DNA of 64,000 nucleotides from Pseudomonas rhizophila (GCF_003033885.1 NZ_CP024081.1:452232-516231); one strand, 5' to 3'. Counted from the stretch's first letter, positions 37,812-48,983 are shown. Numbers and translations: made by a program. The notes: a model not told the origin generated them from the sequence alone.

Positions 37812-38999
37812 ATGGCAACGGTAGACCGCTGGCTGCTGCCAGATGGCATCGAAGAAGTACTGCCACCGGAAGCTGCGCGTATTGAAGTAGCGCGTCGGCA
37901 GGTGTTGGATCTGTTCCAGAGCTGGGGTTACGAATTCGTCGTTACCCCGCATATCGAGTACCTGGAATCCCTGCTGACCGGCGCGGGCCAGGACCTGGAT
38001 CTGCGCACCTTCAAGGTTATCGACCCGCAGTCGGGCCGGCAGATGGGCTTTCGTGCCGACATCACGCCGCAAGTGGCGCGTATCGACGCCCACACCCTGC
38101 GTCGTGAAGGTCCGAGCCGTCTGTGCTATGCCGGCAGTGTGCTGCACGCCCAGCCGCGCGCCCTGTCGTCTTCGCGCAGTCCGATCCAGCTGGGTGCCGA
38201 GTTGTATGGCGATGCGAGCCCGAGCAGCGACGTGGAAGTCATCAGCCTGATGCTTGCCATGCTGCAACTGGCCGACGTACCGGATGTCCACATGGACCTG
38301 GGCCACGTTGGCATCTATCGTGGCCTGGCGCGTGCGGCCGGTTTGTCCGGCGAAGTGGAGCAGCAGTTGTTCGATGCCTTGCAGCGCAAGGCCATCGATG
38401 AAGTGATCAGTCTGACCGAAGGCCTGCCGGCCGATCTGTCCGGCATGTTGCGGGCGCTGGTGGATCTGTGCGGCGGTCGCGAAGTGCTGGCCGCTGCCCG
38501 CGAGCGGCTGGCCCATGCGCCGGCGCCGGTGCTCGCGGCACTGGACGATTTGCTGGCGATTGCCGAGCGACTGTCGGTGCGTTTCCCCGAGTTGCCGCTG
38601 TACTTCGACCTGGGTGAACTGCGCGGTTATCACTACCACACCGGTGTGGTGTTCGCGGTGTTCGTGCCGGGGGTTGGCCAGTCCATCGCTCAGGGCGGTC
38701 GATACGATGATATTGGCGCCGACTTCGGTCGTGCCCGTCCGGCGACCGGCTTCTCTACCGATTTGAAAACCCTGGTGACCCTGGGGCGTGCTGAAGTCGA
38801 GCTACCGTCTGGCGGTATCTGGATGCCTGACAGTACGGATGCAGCACTCTGGCAGACGGTCTGCCAGTTGCGCAGTGAGGGTCAGCGTGTCGTCCAGGCC
38901 TTGCCTGGGCAGCCTTTGGCCGCCGCCCGTGAAGCGGACTGCGACCGGCAATTGATTCAGCAGAACGGGCTTTGGCAAGTATTGCCGCTGGCTTCTTGA
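37812..38999 (+). CDS. hisZ: ATP phosphoribosyltransferase regulatory subunit HisZ
   Basis: HisZ (395 residues) is a histidyl-tRNA-synthetase-like protein without aminoacylation activity. It pairs with the short form of HisG to start histidine synthesis and confers feedback control. It begins [20 protein letters not shown] and has class II synthetase motifs ([47 protein letters not shown]). Its presence implies a short-form hisG elsewhere in the genome. purA follows after 54 bp. Confidence 0.94.
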   Translation: MATVDRWLLPDGIEEVLPPEAARIEVARRQVLDLFQSWGYEFVVTPHIEYLESLLTGAGQDLDLRTFKVIDPQSGRQMGFRADITPQVARIDAHTLRREGPSRLCYAGSVLHAQPRALSSSRSPIQLGAELYGDASPSSDVEVISLMLAMLQLADVPDVHMDLGHVGIYRGLARAAGLSGEVEQQLFDALQRKAIDEVISLTEGLPADLSGMLRALVDLCGGREVLAAARERLAHAPAPVLAALDDLLAIAERLSVRFPELPLYFDLGELRGYHYHTGVVFAVFVPGVGQSIAQGGRYDDIGADFGRARPATGFSTDLKTLVTLGRAEVELPSGGIWMPDSTDAALWQTVCQLRSEGQRVVQALPGQPLAAAREADCDRQLIQQNGLWQVLPLAS

Positions 39000-40346
<1,347 letters not shown>

Positions 40347-40365
40347 TAAGCCGTTGATGTAAAAC

Positions 40366-40397
40366 ACAAAGGACCCTCGTTTGGGTCCTTTGTCGTT
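40366..40397 (+). terminator. Intrinsic terminator after purA
   Basis: AAAGGACCC and GGGTCCTTT form a 9-bp stem over a 6-nt loop, followed by a T-rich stretch. Confidence 0.88.
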
Positions 40398-40496
40398 TCT
40401 GCCTGCCAGACGGCACGACACTTGCTATACACCATGAATAATAAGTGCTTCTTGTGAAGTGCCATCAAATTAATGGCGTTAGTAGAGGGATTCCCT

Positions 40497-42431
40497 GTGT
40501 CGGCCGTTCTCTCATTGTTACAAAGCCGCCTGTTGCGGCCTGTGTTCGTTACTCTTGGTGTCGCCCTTTTGGTGCAGGTGCTGGTCGCTGTCGCGCTGAC
40601 GCGAAGCACGGTCACTGCGCTGGAGGCTGATCTGGAGGCGCGGCTCGGCGGCGACAGCCAGAAGTTGTCTGGCGAACTGGAGCAGGCCGGGCGTGAAGTC
40701 ACGTCGAGCCTGGACAGCTTGTCTGCCAGCACTCGTCAGCGCCTCACCGCCGGTTTATCTGCGCGACTGAAGGATGAGCAGGCACAGTTGCGGGCGACGC
40801 TGGAAAAATCGCTCAAGGACTCTGCCAATGATATGGCGCAACTCCTGGCTTCGGTTGCGCCCCGCGCCATGTGGGACAGCGACGTGCCTGCGCTCTCCGA
40901 GTTTGCCCGTCGGGCCCAGCGCAATCCCAACGTACTCTTCGTCATTTATGACGACGCCACCGGCCAGCACCTGACTCGCTACCTGAATCGGGAGAACCCG
41001 ATCAACAAGGCTTTGTTGGAGAAAGGCCAGGGCGACCGGGCGCTGGACAAGGTGTTGGACGCGGCGAAGAACGACCCTTCGGTGTATTACCTTGAGGCCT
41101 CGATCAACCCCAACGGCGTAGAGATCGGCAAGGTGTTGATGGGCGTTTCCACGGCCTCCGTTGAAGCTGACCTGGGGGCGTTGGACCAGCGCTTCTCGGC
41201 CTTGATCGCCAGTGGTGACCAGTTGGTGGGTGATAGCCTCAAGGGGGCGGCAGCCGACAGCGCCACGGCAATGCGCGGGCGCCTGGAGTCGGCTCAGTCC
41301 ACCGCGACGCAAATGCAGGCCAACACCGCCACCACCGTACAGGACGCTGCGGGCACTTTGCGCTGGCGGATCGGCCTGGGTCTAGCGCTGGTGGGGTTTG
41401 GCGTGCTGGTGCTGCTGGCGGTGGTGTTGGGGCGGCGAGTGGTCAATCGTTTGAAACTGTTGATTGCCGCGATGAACGATCTGGCGGCGGGTGAGGGCGA
41501 CCTGACCAAGCGCGTGCAAATCAGCAGCAAGGACGAAATCGGCGAGATGGCCTCGGCGGTCAATCGTTTTGTGGATAAGTTGCAGCCCATCGTGCGAGAG
41601 GCGGGGGATGTGGCCCAGCGCACCGGTGTGGAAATCGGTGCAATGACCTTGCGTAACTCCGGTGCCGATGCGGCGGCCGGAATGCAGCGTGATGAAGTGG
41701 CCGAGAGCTTGCGAGCGTTGTCGCAGATGGCCGATGAAGCGCAATCGGAAAGCCAGGCGATGCAGGCTGCCTTGCAGCAGGTGGTGGAGATTCGCAAGGC
41801 CACCGACGAAAACACCCGAACCTCGGCCAAGGTCGGTGGTTTGATCGAAGCGCTGGCCGGGCAGGTCGACACGGGGGCAAAAGTCATCGAGCGGCTGGCG
41901 CAACAGAGCGAGCAGATCGAAGTGGTGCTCACGGTCATTCACGGCATTGCCGAACAAACCAACCTGCTGGCCTTGAACGCGGCCATCGAAGCGGCGCGGG
42001 CCGGGGAAACCGGGCGCGGGTTCGCAGTGGTGGCCGACGAGGTGCGTGCGCTGGCAAGCAAGACCCAGAGTTCGACCGGCGACATCCAGGCGCATATCGT
42101 CGCGCTGCAGCAGGGCGCTCGCGAGGCGGTGGCTGCCATCGGCCAGGCCGGGCGTCAGGCCAGCGAGGGGTTGTTGGTGCTGCGTGACAGCGCGCGCTTG
42201 CAGCAGTCGGTACAGACCTCTGTAGAGCAGGTGCATGCGGCCATCGGTCTGGCCACGCAAGCGGCGGCTCACCAGGCGCAAGGTGCGCAAGCGGTGCGTG
42301 GGCGGGTGGAAACCATTCACGCCCAGGCCGAGAAAGCGGCTCAGGCTGTGGTCGAGACCACGGCCAGTGGCAAGGTATTGGATAGTCTGGCGGCGCAGTT
42401 GAAGGCGAGCCTGGGGCAGTTCCGGGCTTGA
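40497..42431 (+). CDS. Methyl-accepting chemotaxis protein
   Basis: From the GTG at 40497 (after AGAGGGA) the protein has 644 residues. TM1 is near residues 12-35 ([18 protein letters not shown]). A periplasmic region of about 250 residues follows, with coiled-coil ends. TM2 ([19 protein letters not shown]) leads to a HAMP domain and a cytoplasmic signalling domain. The hairpin tip, which contacts CheA and CheW, reads [20 protein letters not shown] then [15 protein letters not shown]. The ligand is not predictable from sequence. An ATG at 40473 adds eight residues but lacks a ribosome-binding site. Confidence 0.9.
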   Translation: MSAVLSLLQSRLLRPVFVTLGVALLVQVLVAVALTRSTVTALEADLEARLGGDSQKLSGELEQAGREVTSSLDSLSASTRQRLTAGLSARLKDEQAQLRATLEKSLKDSANDMAQLLASVAPRAMWDSDVPALSEFARRAQRNPNVLFVIYDDATGQHLTRYLNRENPINKALLEKGQGDRALDKVLDAAKNDPSVYYLEASINPNGVEIGKVLMGVSTASVEADLGALDQRFSALIASGDQLVGDSLKGAAADSATAMRGRLESAQSTATQMQANTATTVQDAAGTLRWRIGLGLALVGFGVLVLLAVVLGRRVVNRLKLLIAAMNDLAAGEGDLTKRVQISSKDEIGEMASAVNRFVDKLQPIVREAGDVAQRTGVEIGAMTLRNSGADAAAGMQRDEVAESLRALSQMADEAQSESQAMQAALQQVVEIRKATDENTRTSAKVGGLIEALAGQVDTGAKVIERLAQQSEQIEVVLTVIHGIAEQTNLLALNAAIEAARAGETGRGFAVVADEVRALASKTQSSTGDIQAHIVALQQGAREAVAAIGQAGRQASEGLLVLRDSARLQQSVQTSVEQVHAAIGLATQAAAHQAQGAQAVRGRVETIHAQAEKAAQAVVETTASGKVLDSLAAQLKASLGQFRA

Positions 42432-42443
42432 TGGGCTGGCCTC

Positions 42444-42469
42444 ATCGCGAGCAGGCTCGCTCCCACATT
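42444..42469. repeat. Single REP unit
   Basis: CATCGCGAGCAGGCTCGCTC followed by CCACAT lies just after the chemoreceptor gene. Confidence 0.75.
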
Positions 42470-42584
42470 GATCCACTGTGAACAGAGTATCTGTGAGCGC
42501 TGGAGATCCCGTGTGCGCGATAGCGGTTTCAGTGGCTCAGAGGCATCTTGTCGTCAGCCAATAAATCGCCAACCCCAGAAACGC

Positions 42585-42608
42585 AAAAACCCGCTTTCGC
42601 GGGTTTTT
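42585..42608 (-). terminator. Terminator of the downstream tRNA-Leu gene
   Basis: AAAAACCCGC-TTTC-GCGGGTTTTT is a perfect stem with A and T tails, so it can act in both directions. It lies 33 bp past the tRNA 3' end. Confidence 0.85.
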
Positions 42609-42641
42609 GTGAGTTCAAGGCCGTAACCTTGAAGCTTGAAT

Positions 42642-42728
42642 TGGTGCCCAGAAGAAGACTCGAACTTCCACGACCTTGCGGTCACCAGCACCTGAAGCTG
42701 GCGTGTCTACCAATTTCACCATCTGGGC
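42642..42728 (-). tRNA. tRNA-Leu(CAG), copy 1
   Basis: The 87-nt cloverleaf begins GCCCAGATGGTGAAATTGGT and ends TTCTTCTGGGCACCA, with CCA encoded. The anticodon stem CCAGC/GCTGG surrounds TTCAGGT, giving anticodon CAG. The long variable arm (TGACCGCAAGGTCG) is typical of tRNA-Leu. It reads CUG, the dominant Leu codon in GC-rich Pseudomonas. Confidence 0.97.
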
Positions 42729-42762
42729 AGCATCTTCAGCGTTGCCGCTGTCGATGTGGCGC

Positions 42763-42791
42763 ACTATACGGAGCGAGTTTTGATCTGTAAA
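42763..42791 (-). promoter_or_regulatory. Sigma-70 promoter of tRNA-Leu copy 1
   Basis: On the minus strand TTTACA (42786-42791) and TATAGT (42763-42768) are exactly 17 bp apart. A GC-rich discriminator (GCGCCAC) follows, as expected for stringently controlled RNA genes. Confidence 0.85.
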
Positions 42792-42843
42792 CCCCTGTTT
42801 TTGTTTTAGTAATTACCAGTCGGATTCCAGGGGCCGAAAATGC

Positions 42844-42867
42844 AAAAACCCGCTTTCGCGGGTTTTT
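42844..42867 (-). terminator. Terminator of tRNA-Leu copy 2
   Basis: This is the same AAAAACCCGC-TTTC-GCGGGTTTTT stem as at 42585, placed 37 bp past the second tRNA. Confidence 0.85.
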
Positions 42868-42903
42868 GGGGAGCTGGCAGATCATTGATCTGTCGCTCGA
42901 AAT

Positions 42904-42990
42904 TGGTGCCCAGAAGAAGACTCGAACTTCCACGACCTTGCGGTCACCAGCACCTGAAGCTGGCGTGTCTACCAATTTCACCATCTGGGC
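42904..42990 (-). tRNA. tRNA-Leu(CAG), copy 2
   Basis: The 87 nt are identical to copy 1, including the encoded CCA and the CAG anticodon. Each copy has its own promoter and terminator, so the whole unit was duplicated. Confidence 0.97.
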
Positions 42991-43024
42991 AGTATCGGCA
43001 ACGTGTGTGCGTCGTCGATGGCGC

Positions 43025-43053
43025 GCACTATACGGAGCGTGTTTTTAACTGTA
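43025..43053 (-). promoter_or_regulatory. Sigma-70 promoter of tRNA-Leu copy 2
   Basis: TTTACA (43048-43053) and TATAGT (43025-43030) on the minus strand are 17 bp apart, matching the copy 1 promoter. Confidence 0.85.
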
Positions 43054-43216
43054 AACCCCTCACGAGAAAAAAACCGCTAAATTTCACGAGCGGTGCATTT
43101 CCGGGCTTCAAGAGGGGTCAAAAGGCTTCAGAAAAAGGCATTGGATGCTTGAAATTTCCCGTTTCATTACGCCTATGCCAAACTAACCCGCATATAGACA
43201 AGGTGAAAACTCTCTA

Positions 43217-45835
43217 ATGGCCGATTGGCAGTCCCTCGATCCCGAGGCCGCTCGTGAAGCGGAAAAATACGAAAACCCTATTCCTAGCCGCGAACTGATC
43301 CTGGCGCATCTCGCCGATCGGGGTTCGCCTGCTAGCCGCGAGCAACTGGTCGAAGAGTTCGGTCTGACCACCGAAGACCAGCTCGAAGCCCTGCGCCGCC
43401 GTCTGCGCGCCATGGAGCGCGATGCGCAGTTGATCTACACCCGGCGCGGCACCTATGCGCCCGTGGACAAGCTTGACCTGATCCTGGGCCGCATCGCCGG
43501 TCACCGTGACGGTTTCGGCTTCCTGATCCCGGACGACGGCAGCGACGACCTGTTCATGAGCCCGGCGCAGATGCGTCTGGTGTTCGACGGTGACCGGGCT
43601 TTGGCCCGGGTTTCCGGCCTGGACCGCCGCGGCCGCCGTGAAGGCGTGATCGTCGAAGTAGTGTCCCGTGCCCACGAAAGCATCGTCGGCCGTTACTTTG
43701 AAGAAGGTGGCATCGGCTTTGTCGTCGCCGACAACCCGAAGATCCAGCAGGAAGTGCTGGTCACCCCGGGCCGCAATGCCAACGCCAAGGTCGGTCAGTT
43801 CGTCGAGGTGAAAATCACCCACTGGCCAACCCCGCGCTTCCAGCCCCAGGGCGATGTGGTGGAAGTGGTCGGCAACTACATGGCGCCGGGCATGGAAATC
43901 GATGTTGCCTTGCGCACCTACGACATTCCCCACGTCTGGCCCGAAGCGGTCCTGAAAGAAGCCGCCAAGCTCAAGCCGGAAGTCGAAGAGAAAGACAAAG
44001 AGAAGCGCATCGACCTGCGTCACCTGCCATTCGTCACCATTGATGGCGAAGACGCCCGGGACTTCGACGACGCGGTCTACTGCGAAGCCAAGCCTGGCAA
44101 GCTGCGCCTGTTCTCCGGCGGCTGGAAGTTGTACGTGGCGATTGCCGATGTTTCCAGCTACGTGAAACTCGGTTCGGCGCTGGACGCCGAAGCCCAGGTA
44201 CGCGGCAACTCGGTGTACTTCCCCGAGCGCGTCGTACCGATGCTGCCAGAGCAACTGTCCAACGGTTTGTGCTCGCTCAATCCTCACGTCGATCGCCTGG
44301 CCATGGTTTGCGAGATGACCATCTCCAAATCCGGCGAGATGACCGACTACTGCTTCTACGAGGCGGTGATCCATTCCCACGCCCGCCTGACCTACAACAA
44401 GGTCAGCGCGATGCTGGAAACCCCGAAACTTGCCGAATCGCGCAAGCTTCGTGGCGAATACACCGATGTCGTGCCGCATCTCAAAGAGCTGTACTCGCTC
44501 TACAAAGTGCTGCTGGCGGCCCGTCACGTGCGTGGCGCGATCGATTTCGAAACTCAGGAAACCCGGATCATCTTCGGCTCCGAGCGCAAGATCGCCGAGA
44601 TTCGTCCGACGGTGCGCAACGATGCCCACAAGCTGATCGAGGAATGCATGCTGGCCGCCAACGTCGCCACTGCTGAGTTCCTGAAGAAGCACGAGATTCC
44701 TGCGCTGTACCGGGTCCACGATGGCCCGCCGCCGGAGCGCCTGGAAAAACTGCGGGCCTTCCTCGGTGAGCTCGGCCTGTCCTTGCACAAAGGCAAGGAC
44801 GGTCCGTCGCCCAAGGATTACCAGGCCCTGCTGGCCAGTATCAAGGATCGTCCGGATTTCCACCTGATCCAGACCGTGATGCTGCGCTCGTTGAGCCAGG
44901 CGGTATACAGCGCCGATAACCAGGGCCACTTCGGCCTGAATTACGAAGCTTATACCCACTTTACGTCGCCGATCCGTCGTTACCCTGACTTGCTCACGCA
45001 TCGGGCGATCCGCAGCGTGATCCACTCGAAGATGGACACCCCGCACGTCAAACGTGCCGGTGCGATGACCATTCCCAAGGCGCGCATCTACCCCTACGAC
45101 GAGGCGGCCCTGGAACAACTCGGCGAGCAATGCTCGATGAGCGAGCGCCGTGCCGATGAAGCGACTCGCGACGTAGTGAACTGGCTCAAGTGCGAGTTCA
45201 TGAAGGATCGCGTGGGTGAGTCGTTCCCGGGCGTGATCACTGCCGTGACCGGTTTTGGCCTGTTCGTCGAACTGACCGACATCTACGTCGAAGGCCTGGT
45301 GCACGTCACCGCGCTGCCGGGCGATTACTACCACTTCGACCCCGTGCATCACCGCTTGGCGGGTGAGCGCACCGGTCGCAGCTTCCGTCTTGGCGATACG
45401 GTCGAAGTGCGGGTCATGCGCGTTGATCTCGACGAGCGCAAGATCGACTTCGAGATGGCGGAAAAAACCATCAGCGCGCCGATTGGCCGCAAGAAGCGCG
45501 GCACTGAAACTTCTGCGCCTGCGGCCAAGACCGCCGCCGAGCCTGCTGCGGCCAAGTCCGGGCGTCGCGGTCCGGCCAAGGAAAAGGCCGTCGAAGCCTA
45601 TCGCCCAAGCGATGCGGCGGCAAAAAACGCCGAGCTGCGCAAAAGTCGTGAGATGAAACAGGCGTTGCTCGCCGAAGCCAAGAGCGGCGGTAAAGCGGCG
45701 TCTGGGGGAAAGACCGGACGGTCGGCGCCGGACAAGGCGACCGGCAAGCCGAGCAAACACCGTAAAGGCCCGCCGAAAGCGGGCTCGGCCCCAGCCAAGA
45801 GCGGCGGGGCGCGTAAACCCAAGGCCAAGTCATGA
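43217..45835 (+). CDS. rnr: Ribonuclease R
   Basis: RNase R (872 residues) is a 3'-5' exoribonuclease that degrades structured RNA. An N-terminal helix-turn-helix is followed by cold-shock OB folds and the RNB catalytic domain. The metal-binding aspartates are in GEDARDFDDAVY (about 278-289). HFTSPIRRYPDLLTHRAI is the RNB signature near residue 580. An S1 domain (FPGVITAVTGFGLFVELTDI) precedes a Lys/Ala/Gly-rich tail of about 110 residues that helps unwind duplexes in this family. It overlaps rlmB by 4 bp. Confidence 0.96.
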   Translation: MADWQSLDPEAAREAEKYENPIPSRELILAHLADRGSPASREQLVEEFGLTTEDQLEALRRRLRAMERDAQLIYTRRGTYAPVDKLDLILGRIAGHRDGFGFLIPDDGSDDLFMSPAQMRLVFDGDRALARVSGLDRRGRREGVIVEVVSRAHESIVGRYFEEGGIGFVVADNPKIQQEVLVTPGRNANAKVGQFVEVKITHWPTPRFQPQGDVVEVVGNYMAPGMEIDVALRTYDIPHVWPEAVLKEAAKLKPEVEEKDKEKRIDLRHLPFVTIDGEDARDFDDAVYCEAKPGKLRLFSGGWKLYVAIADVSSYVKLGSALDAEAQVRGNSVYFPERVVPMLPEQLSNGLCSLNPHVDRLAMVCEMTISKSGEMTDYCFYEAVIHSHARLTYNKVSAMLETPKLAESRKLRGEYTDVVPHLKELYSLYKVLLAARHVRGAIDFETQETRIIFGSERKIAEIRPTVRNDAHKLIEECMLAANVATAEFLKKHEIPALYRVHDGPPPERLEKLRAFLGELGLSLHKGKDGPSPKDYQALLASIKDRPDFHLIQTVMLRSLSQAVYSADNQGHFGLNYEAYTHFTSPIRRYPDLLTHRAIRSVIHSKMDTPHVKRAGAMTIPKARIYPYDEAALEQLGEQCSMSERRADEATRDVVNWLKCEFMKDRVGESFPGVITAVTGFGLFVELTDIYVEGLVHVTALPGDYYHFDPVHHRLAGERTGRSFRLGDTVEVRVMRVDLDERKIDFEMAEKTISAPIGRKKRGTETSAPAAKTAAEPAAAKSGRRGPAKEKAVEAYRPSDAAAKNAELRKSREMKQALLAEAKSGGKAASGGKTGRSAPDKATGKPSKHRKGPPKAGSAPAKSGGARKPKAKS

Positions 45836-46599
45836 GTCAGTTGGAAAAAATCTACGGTGTGCATGCCGTGGAAGCATTGCTGCGTCACCATCCCAAGCGG
45901 GTCAAGCAGATCTGGCTGGCGGAAGGCCGCAGTGATCCGCGGGTCCAGACCCTGATCGAGCTGGCTGGCGAGAATCGCGTAGCGGTCGGCCAGGCCGAAC
46001 GGCGGGAAATGGACGCCTGGGTCGAAGGTGTGCACCAGGGGGTGGTGGCTGAGGTCAGCCCGAGCCAGGTCTGGGGCGAGGCGATGCTCGACGAGTTGCT
46101 CGATCGCACTGAAGGCGCGCCATTGTTGCTGGTACTGGATGGCGTGACCGATCCTCACAACCTTGGCGCTTGCCTGCGCTCGGCCGATGCGGCGGGTGCA
46201 TTGGCGGTGATCGTACCTAAAGACAAGTCGGCGACGTTGACGCCGGTGGTGCGTAAAGTCGCCTGTGGCGCGGCGGAAGTGATCCCGTTGGTGGCCGTGA
46301 CCAATCTGGCGCGTACCCTGGAGAAACTCCAGCAGCGTGGCCTGTGGGTGGTCGGCACGGCGGGCGAGGCCGAGGTCAGCATTTATGACCAGGACCTGAC
46401 GGGCCCGACGATCCTGATCATGGGGGCCGAAGGCAAGGGCATGCGGCGCCTGACCCGCGAGCATTGCGACTACCTGGTCAAGCTGCCGATGGCCGGCAGT
46501 GTCAGCAGCCTCAACGTTTCGGTCGCGACCGGCGTGTGCCTGTTCGAGGCTCAGCGCCAGCGTAGCGTCAAGGTTGCTGCGGCCGCCAAGAAATCCTGA
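45832..46599 (+). CDS. rlmB: 23S rRNA (guanosine-2'-O-) methyltransferase RlmB
   Basis: RlmB (255 residues) methylates G2251 in the 23S rRNA P-loop. An N-terminal L30e-like domain (EKIYGVHAVEALLRHHPKRV) precedes the SPOUT knot domain. Its three motifs are LDGVTDPHNLGACLRSADA, IMGAEGKGMRRLTREHCD and LPMAGSVSSLNVSVATGV. The ATG overlaps the rnr stop, as in other gammaproteobacteria. Confidence 0.96.
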   Translation: MSQLEKIYGVHAVEALLRHHPKRVKQIWLAEGRSDPRVQTLIELAGENRVAVGQAERREMDAWVEGVHQGVVAEVSPSQVWGEAMLDELLDRTEGAPLLLVLDGVTDPHNLGACLRSADAAGALAVIVPKDKSATLTPVVRKVACGAAEVIPLVAVTNLARTLEKLQQRGLWVVGTAGEAEVSIYDQDLTGPTILIMGAEGKGMRRLTREHCDYLVKLPMAGSVSSLNVSVATGVCLFEAQRQRSVKVAAAAKKS

Positions 46600-46612
46600 T
46601 CCAGTTGTATTC

Positions 46613-46703
46613 CTGTGGGAGCGAGCCTGCTCGCGATAGCGGAGTGCCGTTCAACGCAAATGTTGAATGGAGCGCCCTCATCGCGAGCAGGCTCGCTCCC
46701 ACA
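46613..46703. repeat. Inverted REP doublet
   Basis: TGTGGGAGCGAGCCTGCTCG and its mirror CGAGCAGGCTCGCTCCCACA flank a 14-bp inner hairpin (CAACGCAAATGTTG). Confidence 0.88.
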
Positions 46704-46753
46704 ATGGTTTGTGTGGGTAAACATTGGGGTTGTTCAAATAATCACCAATCACC

Positions 46754-46782
46754 TTGCGCCGCCCTCGGCCCTTCTCTACAAT
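46754..46782 (+). promoter_or_regulatory. Probable sigma-70 promoter of the rpsF operon
   Basis: TTGCGC (46754-46759) and TACAAT (46777-46782) are 17 bp apart. A start near 46789 would give a leader of about 112 nt. Confidence 0.55.
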
Positions 46783-46806
46783 TGCGCCCCTTGCTGTGAT
46801 GGCAGG

Positions 46807-46879
46807 CACTTATGTGTCTAGCGTCCACAAGTCCATAAGTGTCATTCACTCCTTGTCTGACCGTTTTTGAGCGGCAGGC
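46807..46879 (+). promoter_or_regulatory. Structured rpsF leader, candidate S6:S18 autoregulatory element
   Basis: Two hairpins lie between the probable promoter and rpsF. CACTTATG (46807-46814) pairs with CATAAGTG (46834-46841). GTCTG-A-CCG (46855-46863) pairs with CGG-CAGGC (46872-46879), with a bulged A. In several bacteria the S6:S18 complex binds an rpsF leader containing a conserved CCG. The match to that motif is my inference. Confidence 0.4.
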
Positions 46880-46900
46880 TACAACCCGTAAGGAGCATTC

Positions 46901-47329
46901 ATGCGTCATTACGAAATCATCTTTTTGGTCCACCCGGATCAAAGCGAGCAAGTCGGCGGCATGGTTGAGCGTTACACCAAGCTGATCGAAGAAGACGGCG
47001 GCAAAATCCACCGTCTGGAAGATTGGGGCCGTCGTCAACTGGCCTATGCAATCAACAATGTTCACAAGGCTCACTACGTGATGCTGAACGTTGAATGCAC
47101 CGGCAAGGCCCTGGCCGAGCTGGAAGACAACTTCCGCTACAACGATGCAGTGATCCGTAACCTGGTCATCCGTCGCGAAGAAGCCGTCACCGGCCAATCC
47201 GAGATGCTCAAGGCTGAAGAAAACCGCAGTGAGCGCCGTGAGCGTCGCGACCGTCCTGAGCACTCTGACAGCGCCGATGGCGATGACAGCGATAGCGACA
47301 GCGACAACAGCGATAACGCTGACGAGTAA
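46901..47329 (+). CDS. rpsF: 30S ribosomal protein S6
   Basis: S6 (142 residues) binds S18 and 16S rRNA in the platform of the small subunit. The ferredoxin-like core ([53 protein letters not shown]) is followed by a basic stretch ([14 protein letters not shown]). The tail is strongly acidic, Asp/Ser-rich ([17 protein letters not shown]). In some bacteria RimK adds glutamates to the S6 C-terminus; the final Glu here would permit that. The preceding AAGGAG is a strong ribosome-binding site. rpsR follows after 28 bp. Confidence 0.98.
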   Translation: MRHYEIIFLVHPDQSEQVGGMVERYTKLIEEDGGKIHRLEDWGRRQLAYAINNVHKAHYVMLNVECTGKALAELEDNFRYNDAVIRNLVIRREEAVTGQSEMLKAEENRSERRERRDRPEHSDSADGDDSDSDSDNSDNADE

Positions 47330-47357
47330 TCCACGGACCTTTTAAGGAGCCAATCAC

Positions 47358-47588
47358 ATGGCACGTTTCTTCCGTCGTCGTAAATTCTGCCGCTTCACCG
47401 CTGAAGACGTGAAAGAGATCGATTACAAAGATCTCAACACTCTGAAAGCCTACGTATCCGAGACCGGCAAAATCGTTCCAAGCCGTATCACCGGTACCAA
47501 AGCTCGTTATCAGCGTCAGCTGGCCACCGCTATCAAGCGCGCCCGCTTCCTGGCCCTGCTGGCCTACACCGACAGCCACGGCCGCTGA
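47358..47588 (+). CDS. rpsR: 30S ribosomal protein S18
   Basis: S18 (76 residues) binds S6 in the 30S platform. The sequence is a typical bacterial S18: [40 protein letters not shown] and [20 protein letters not shown]. It is preceded by AAGGAG. Only one cysteine is present, in the KFC motif. Confidence 0.98.
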
Positions 47589-47624
47589 GACCGGGCAGTC
47601 GACACGTAGCAAAGGATTGAATGC

Positions 47625-48518
47625 ATGCGCGCCTTAGCTGAGTTCATCATGCGCGGTCGTATGCAGGCCACTCTGGTAGTGGCTGGATGCGCGGCATTGC
47701 CGTTGTTGTATTGGTTGGGTGCTGCCGCGGTGAGTCTTGTACTCCTGCGGCGCGGATTGAAGGACGCCCTTGGCGTTCTTGCTCTGGGACTGCTGCCGGC
47801 TTTGCTCTGGTGGTTGTATTCCGCTGACCCGCGGGCACTGATGGTGCTGCTGGGGTCTTCGGCGCTGGCGTTGGTGTTGCGCGCAAGCGAATCCTGGAAC
47901 CGCGTGCTGCTGGTCAGCATAGCGATGGGAGTGGTGTTTTCAGTGGTGCTCGGGGTGGCTTTCGCGCCCCAGATCGAGATGCTGTCGCAGGCTTTGATAA
48001 AAATCCTGCCCGAGGCCCTCGGTGATCTCTACCAGCAGATGTCGGTAGAGGAGCAAGCGCGTTTCGCGTCCCTGATCGCACCGGTCCTGACCGGCCTGAT
48101 TGCGGCCTTGTTACAAATCGTCAGTGTGCTGAGCCTGATTATCGGGCGCTACTGGCAGGCGTTGTTGTACAACCCGGGTGGTTTTGGTCGCGAATTTCGC
48201 GCCATCCGTTTCCCGCTTGGGCTGGCGATGTTGCTGCTGGCGGGCATGCTTCTGGGGCCGAACTTCGGTCCGCAGATGGCCATGCTCACGCCGTTGTGCA
48301 GTGTACCGCTGGTATTTGCCGCTCTGGCCCTGATTCACGGGCTGGTGGCGCAAAAGCGACTGGCCAGGTTCTGGCTGGTGGGGTTGTACGTCACGTTGTT
48401 GCTGTTCATGCAGCTGATCTATCCGTTGCTGGTGGTCCTGGCCATCGTCGACAGCCTGATTGATTTTCGCGGTCGTATGGCGCCGAAAGACGCCGACAAC
48501 GCGAACGGTGAAGGTTAA
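47625..48518 (+). CDS. DUF2232 family membrane protein
   Basis: The 297-residue protein has about eight predicted membrane helices (for example ATLVVAGCAALPLLYWLGAA, ALGVLALGLLPALLWWLY, FRAIRFPLGLAMLLLAGMLL and LVGLYVTLLLFMQLIYPLLV). It belongs to the DUF2232 (YybS-like) family commonly found between rpsR and rplI in Pseudomonas. The function is unknown. It lies between two ribosomal genes with gaps of 36 and 18 bp, so it is probably transcribed with them. Confidence 0.8.
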   Translation: MRALAEFIMRGRMQATLVVAGCAALPLLYWLGAAAVSLVLLRRGLKDALGVLALGLLPALLWWLYSADPRALMVLLGSSALALVLRASESWNRVLLVSIAMGVVFSVVLGVAFAPQIEMLSQALIKILPEALGDLYQQMSVEEQARFASLIAPVLTGLIAALLQIVSVLSLIIGRYWQALLYNPGGFGREFRAIRFPLGLAMLLLAGMLLGPNFGPQMAMLTPLCSVPLVFAALALIHGLVAQKRLARFWLVGLYVTLLLFMQLIYPLLVVLAIVDSLIDFRGRMAPKDADNANGEG

Positions 48519-48536
48519 AAGTTAGAGGATTTTCAC

Positions 48537-48983
48537 ATGCAACTGATCCTTCTGGAAAAAGTCACCAACCTGGGCAACCTGGGTGACAAAGTAAACGTTA
48601 AGGCCGGTTACGGTCGTAACTACCTGCTGCCTTACGGCAAAGCCACCGCTGCGACCGCTGCCAACCTGGCCGCGTTCGAAGAGCGTCGCGCTGAGCTGGA
48701 AAAAGCCGCAGCAGACCGTAAGACCTCGGCTGAAAGCCGTGCTGCCCAACTGGCCGAGCTGGAAGTGACCATCACTGCCACCGCTGGCGACGAAGGCAAG
48801 CTGTTCGGTTCGATCGGTACTCACGACATCGCTGACGCACTGACCGCCTCTGGCGTTGAAGTGTCGAAGAGCGAAGTTCGTCTGCCGAACGGCACCATCC
48901 GCAACGTAGGCGAATTCGACGTAGCCGTGCACCTGCACGCCGAAGTTGAAGCCACCGTACGCGTTGTCGTGGTAGCAGCTTAA
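48537..48983 (+). CDS. rplI: 50S ribosomal protein L9
   Basis: L9 (148 residues) binds 23S rRNA near the L1 stalk and helps keep the reading frame. The N-terminal domain begins [20 protein letters not shown] and continues [17 protein letters not shown] long connecting helix ([20 protein letters not shown]) leads to the C-terminal domain ([15 protein letters not shown]). An AGAGGA ribosome-binding site precedes the ATG. Confidence 0.98.
   Translation: MQLILLEKVTNLGNLGDKVNVKAGYGRNYLLPYGKATAATAANLAAFEERRAELEKAAADRKTSAESRAAQLAELEVTITATAGDEGKLFGSIGTHDIADALTASGVEVSKSEVRLPNGTIRNVGEFDVAVHLHAEVEATVRVVVVAA

Noticed and set aside
42585..42990. Repeats with spacer that could suggest a CRISPR array
   Set aside because: The repeats are two tRNA-Leu genes and their terminators.
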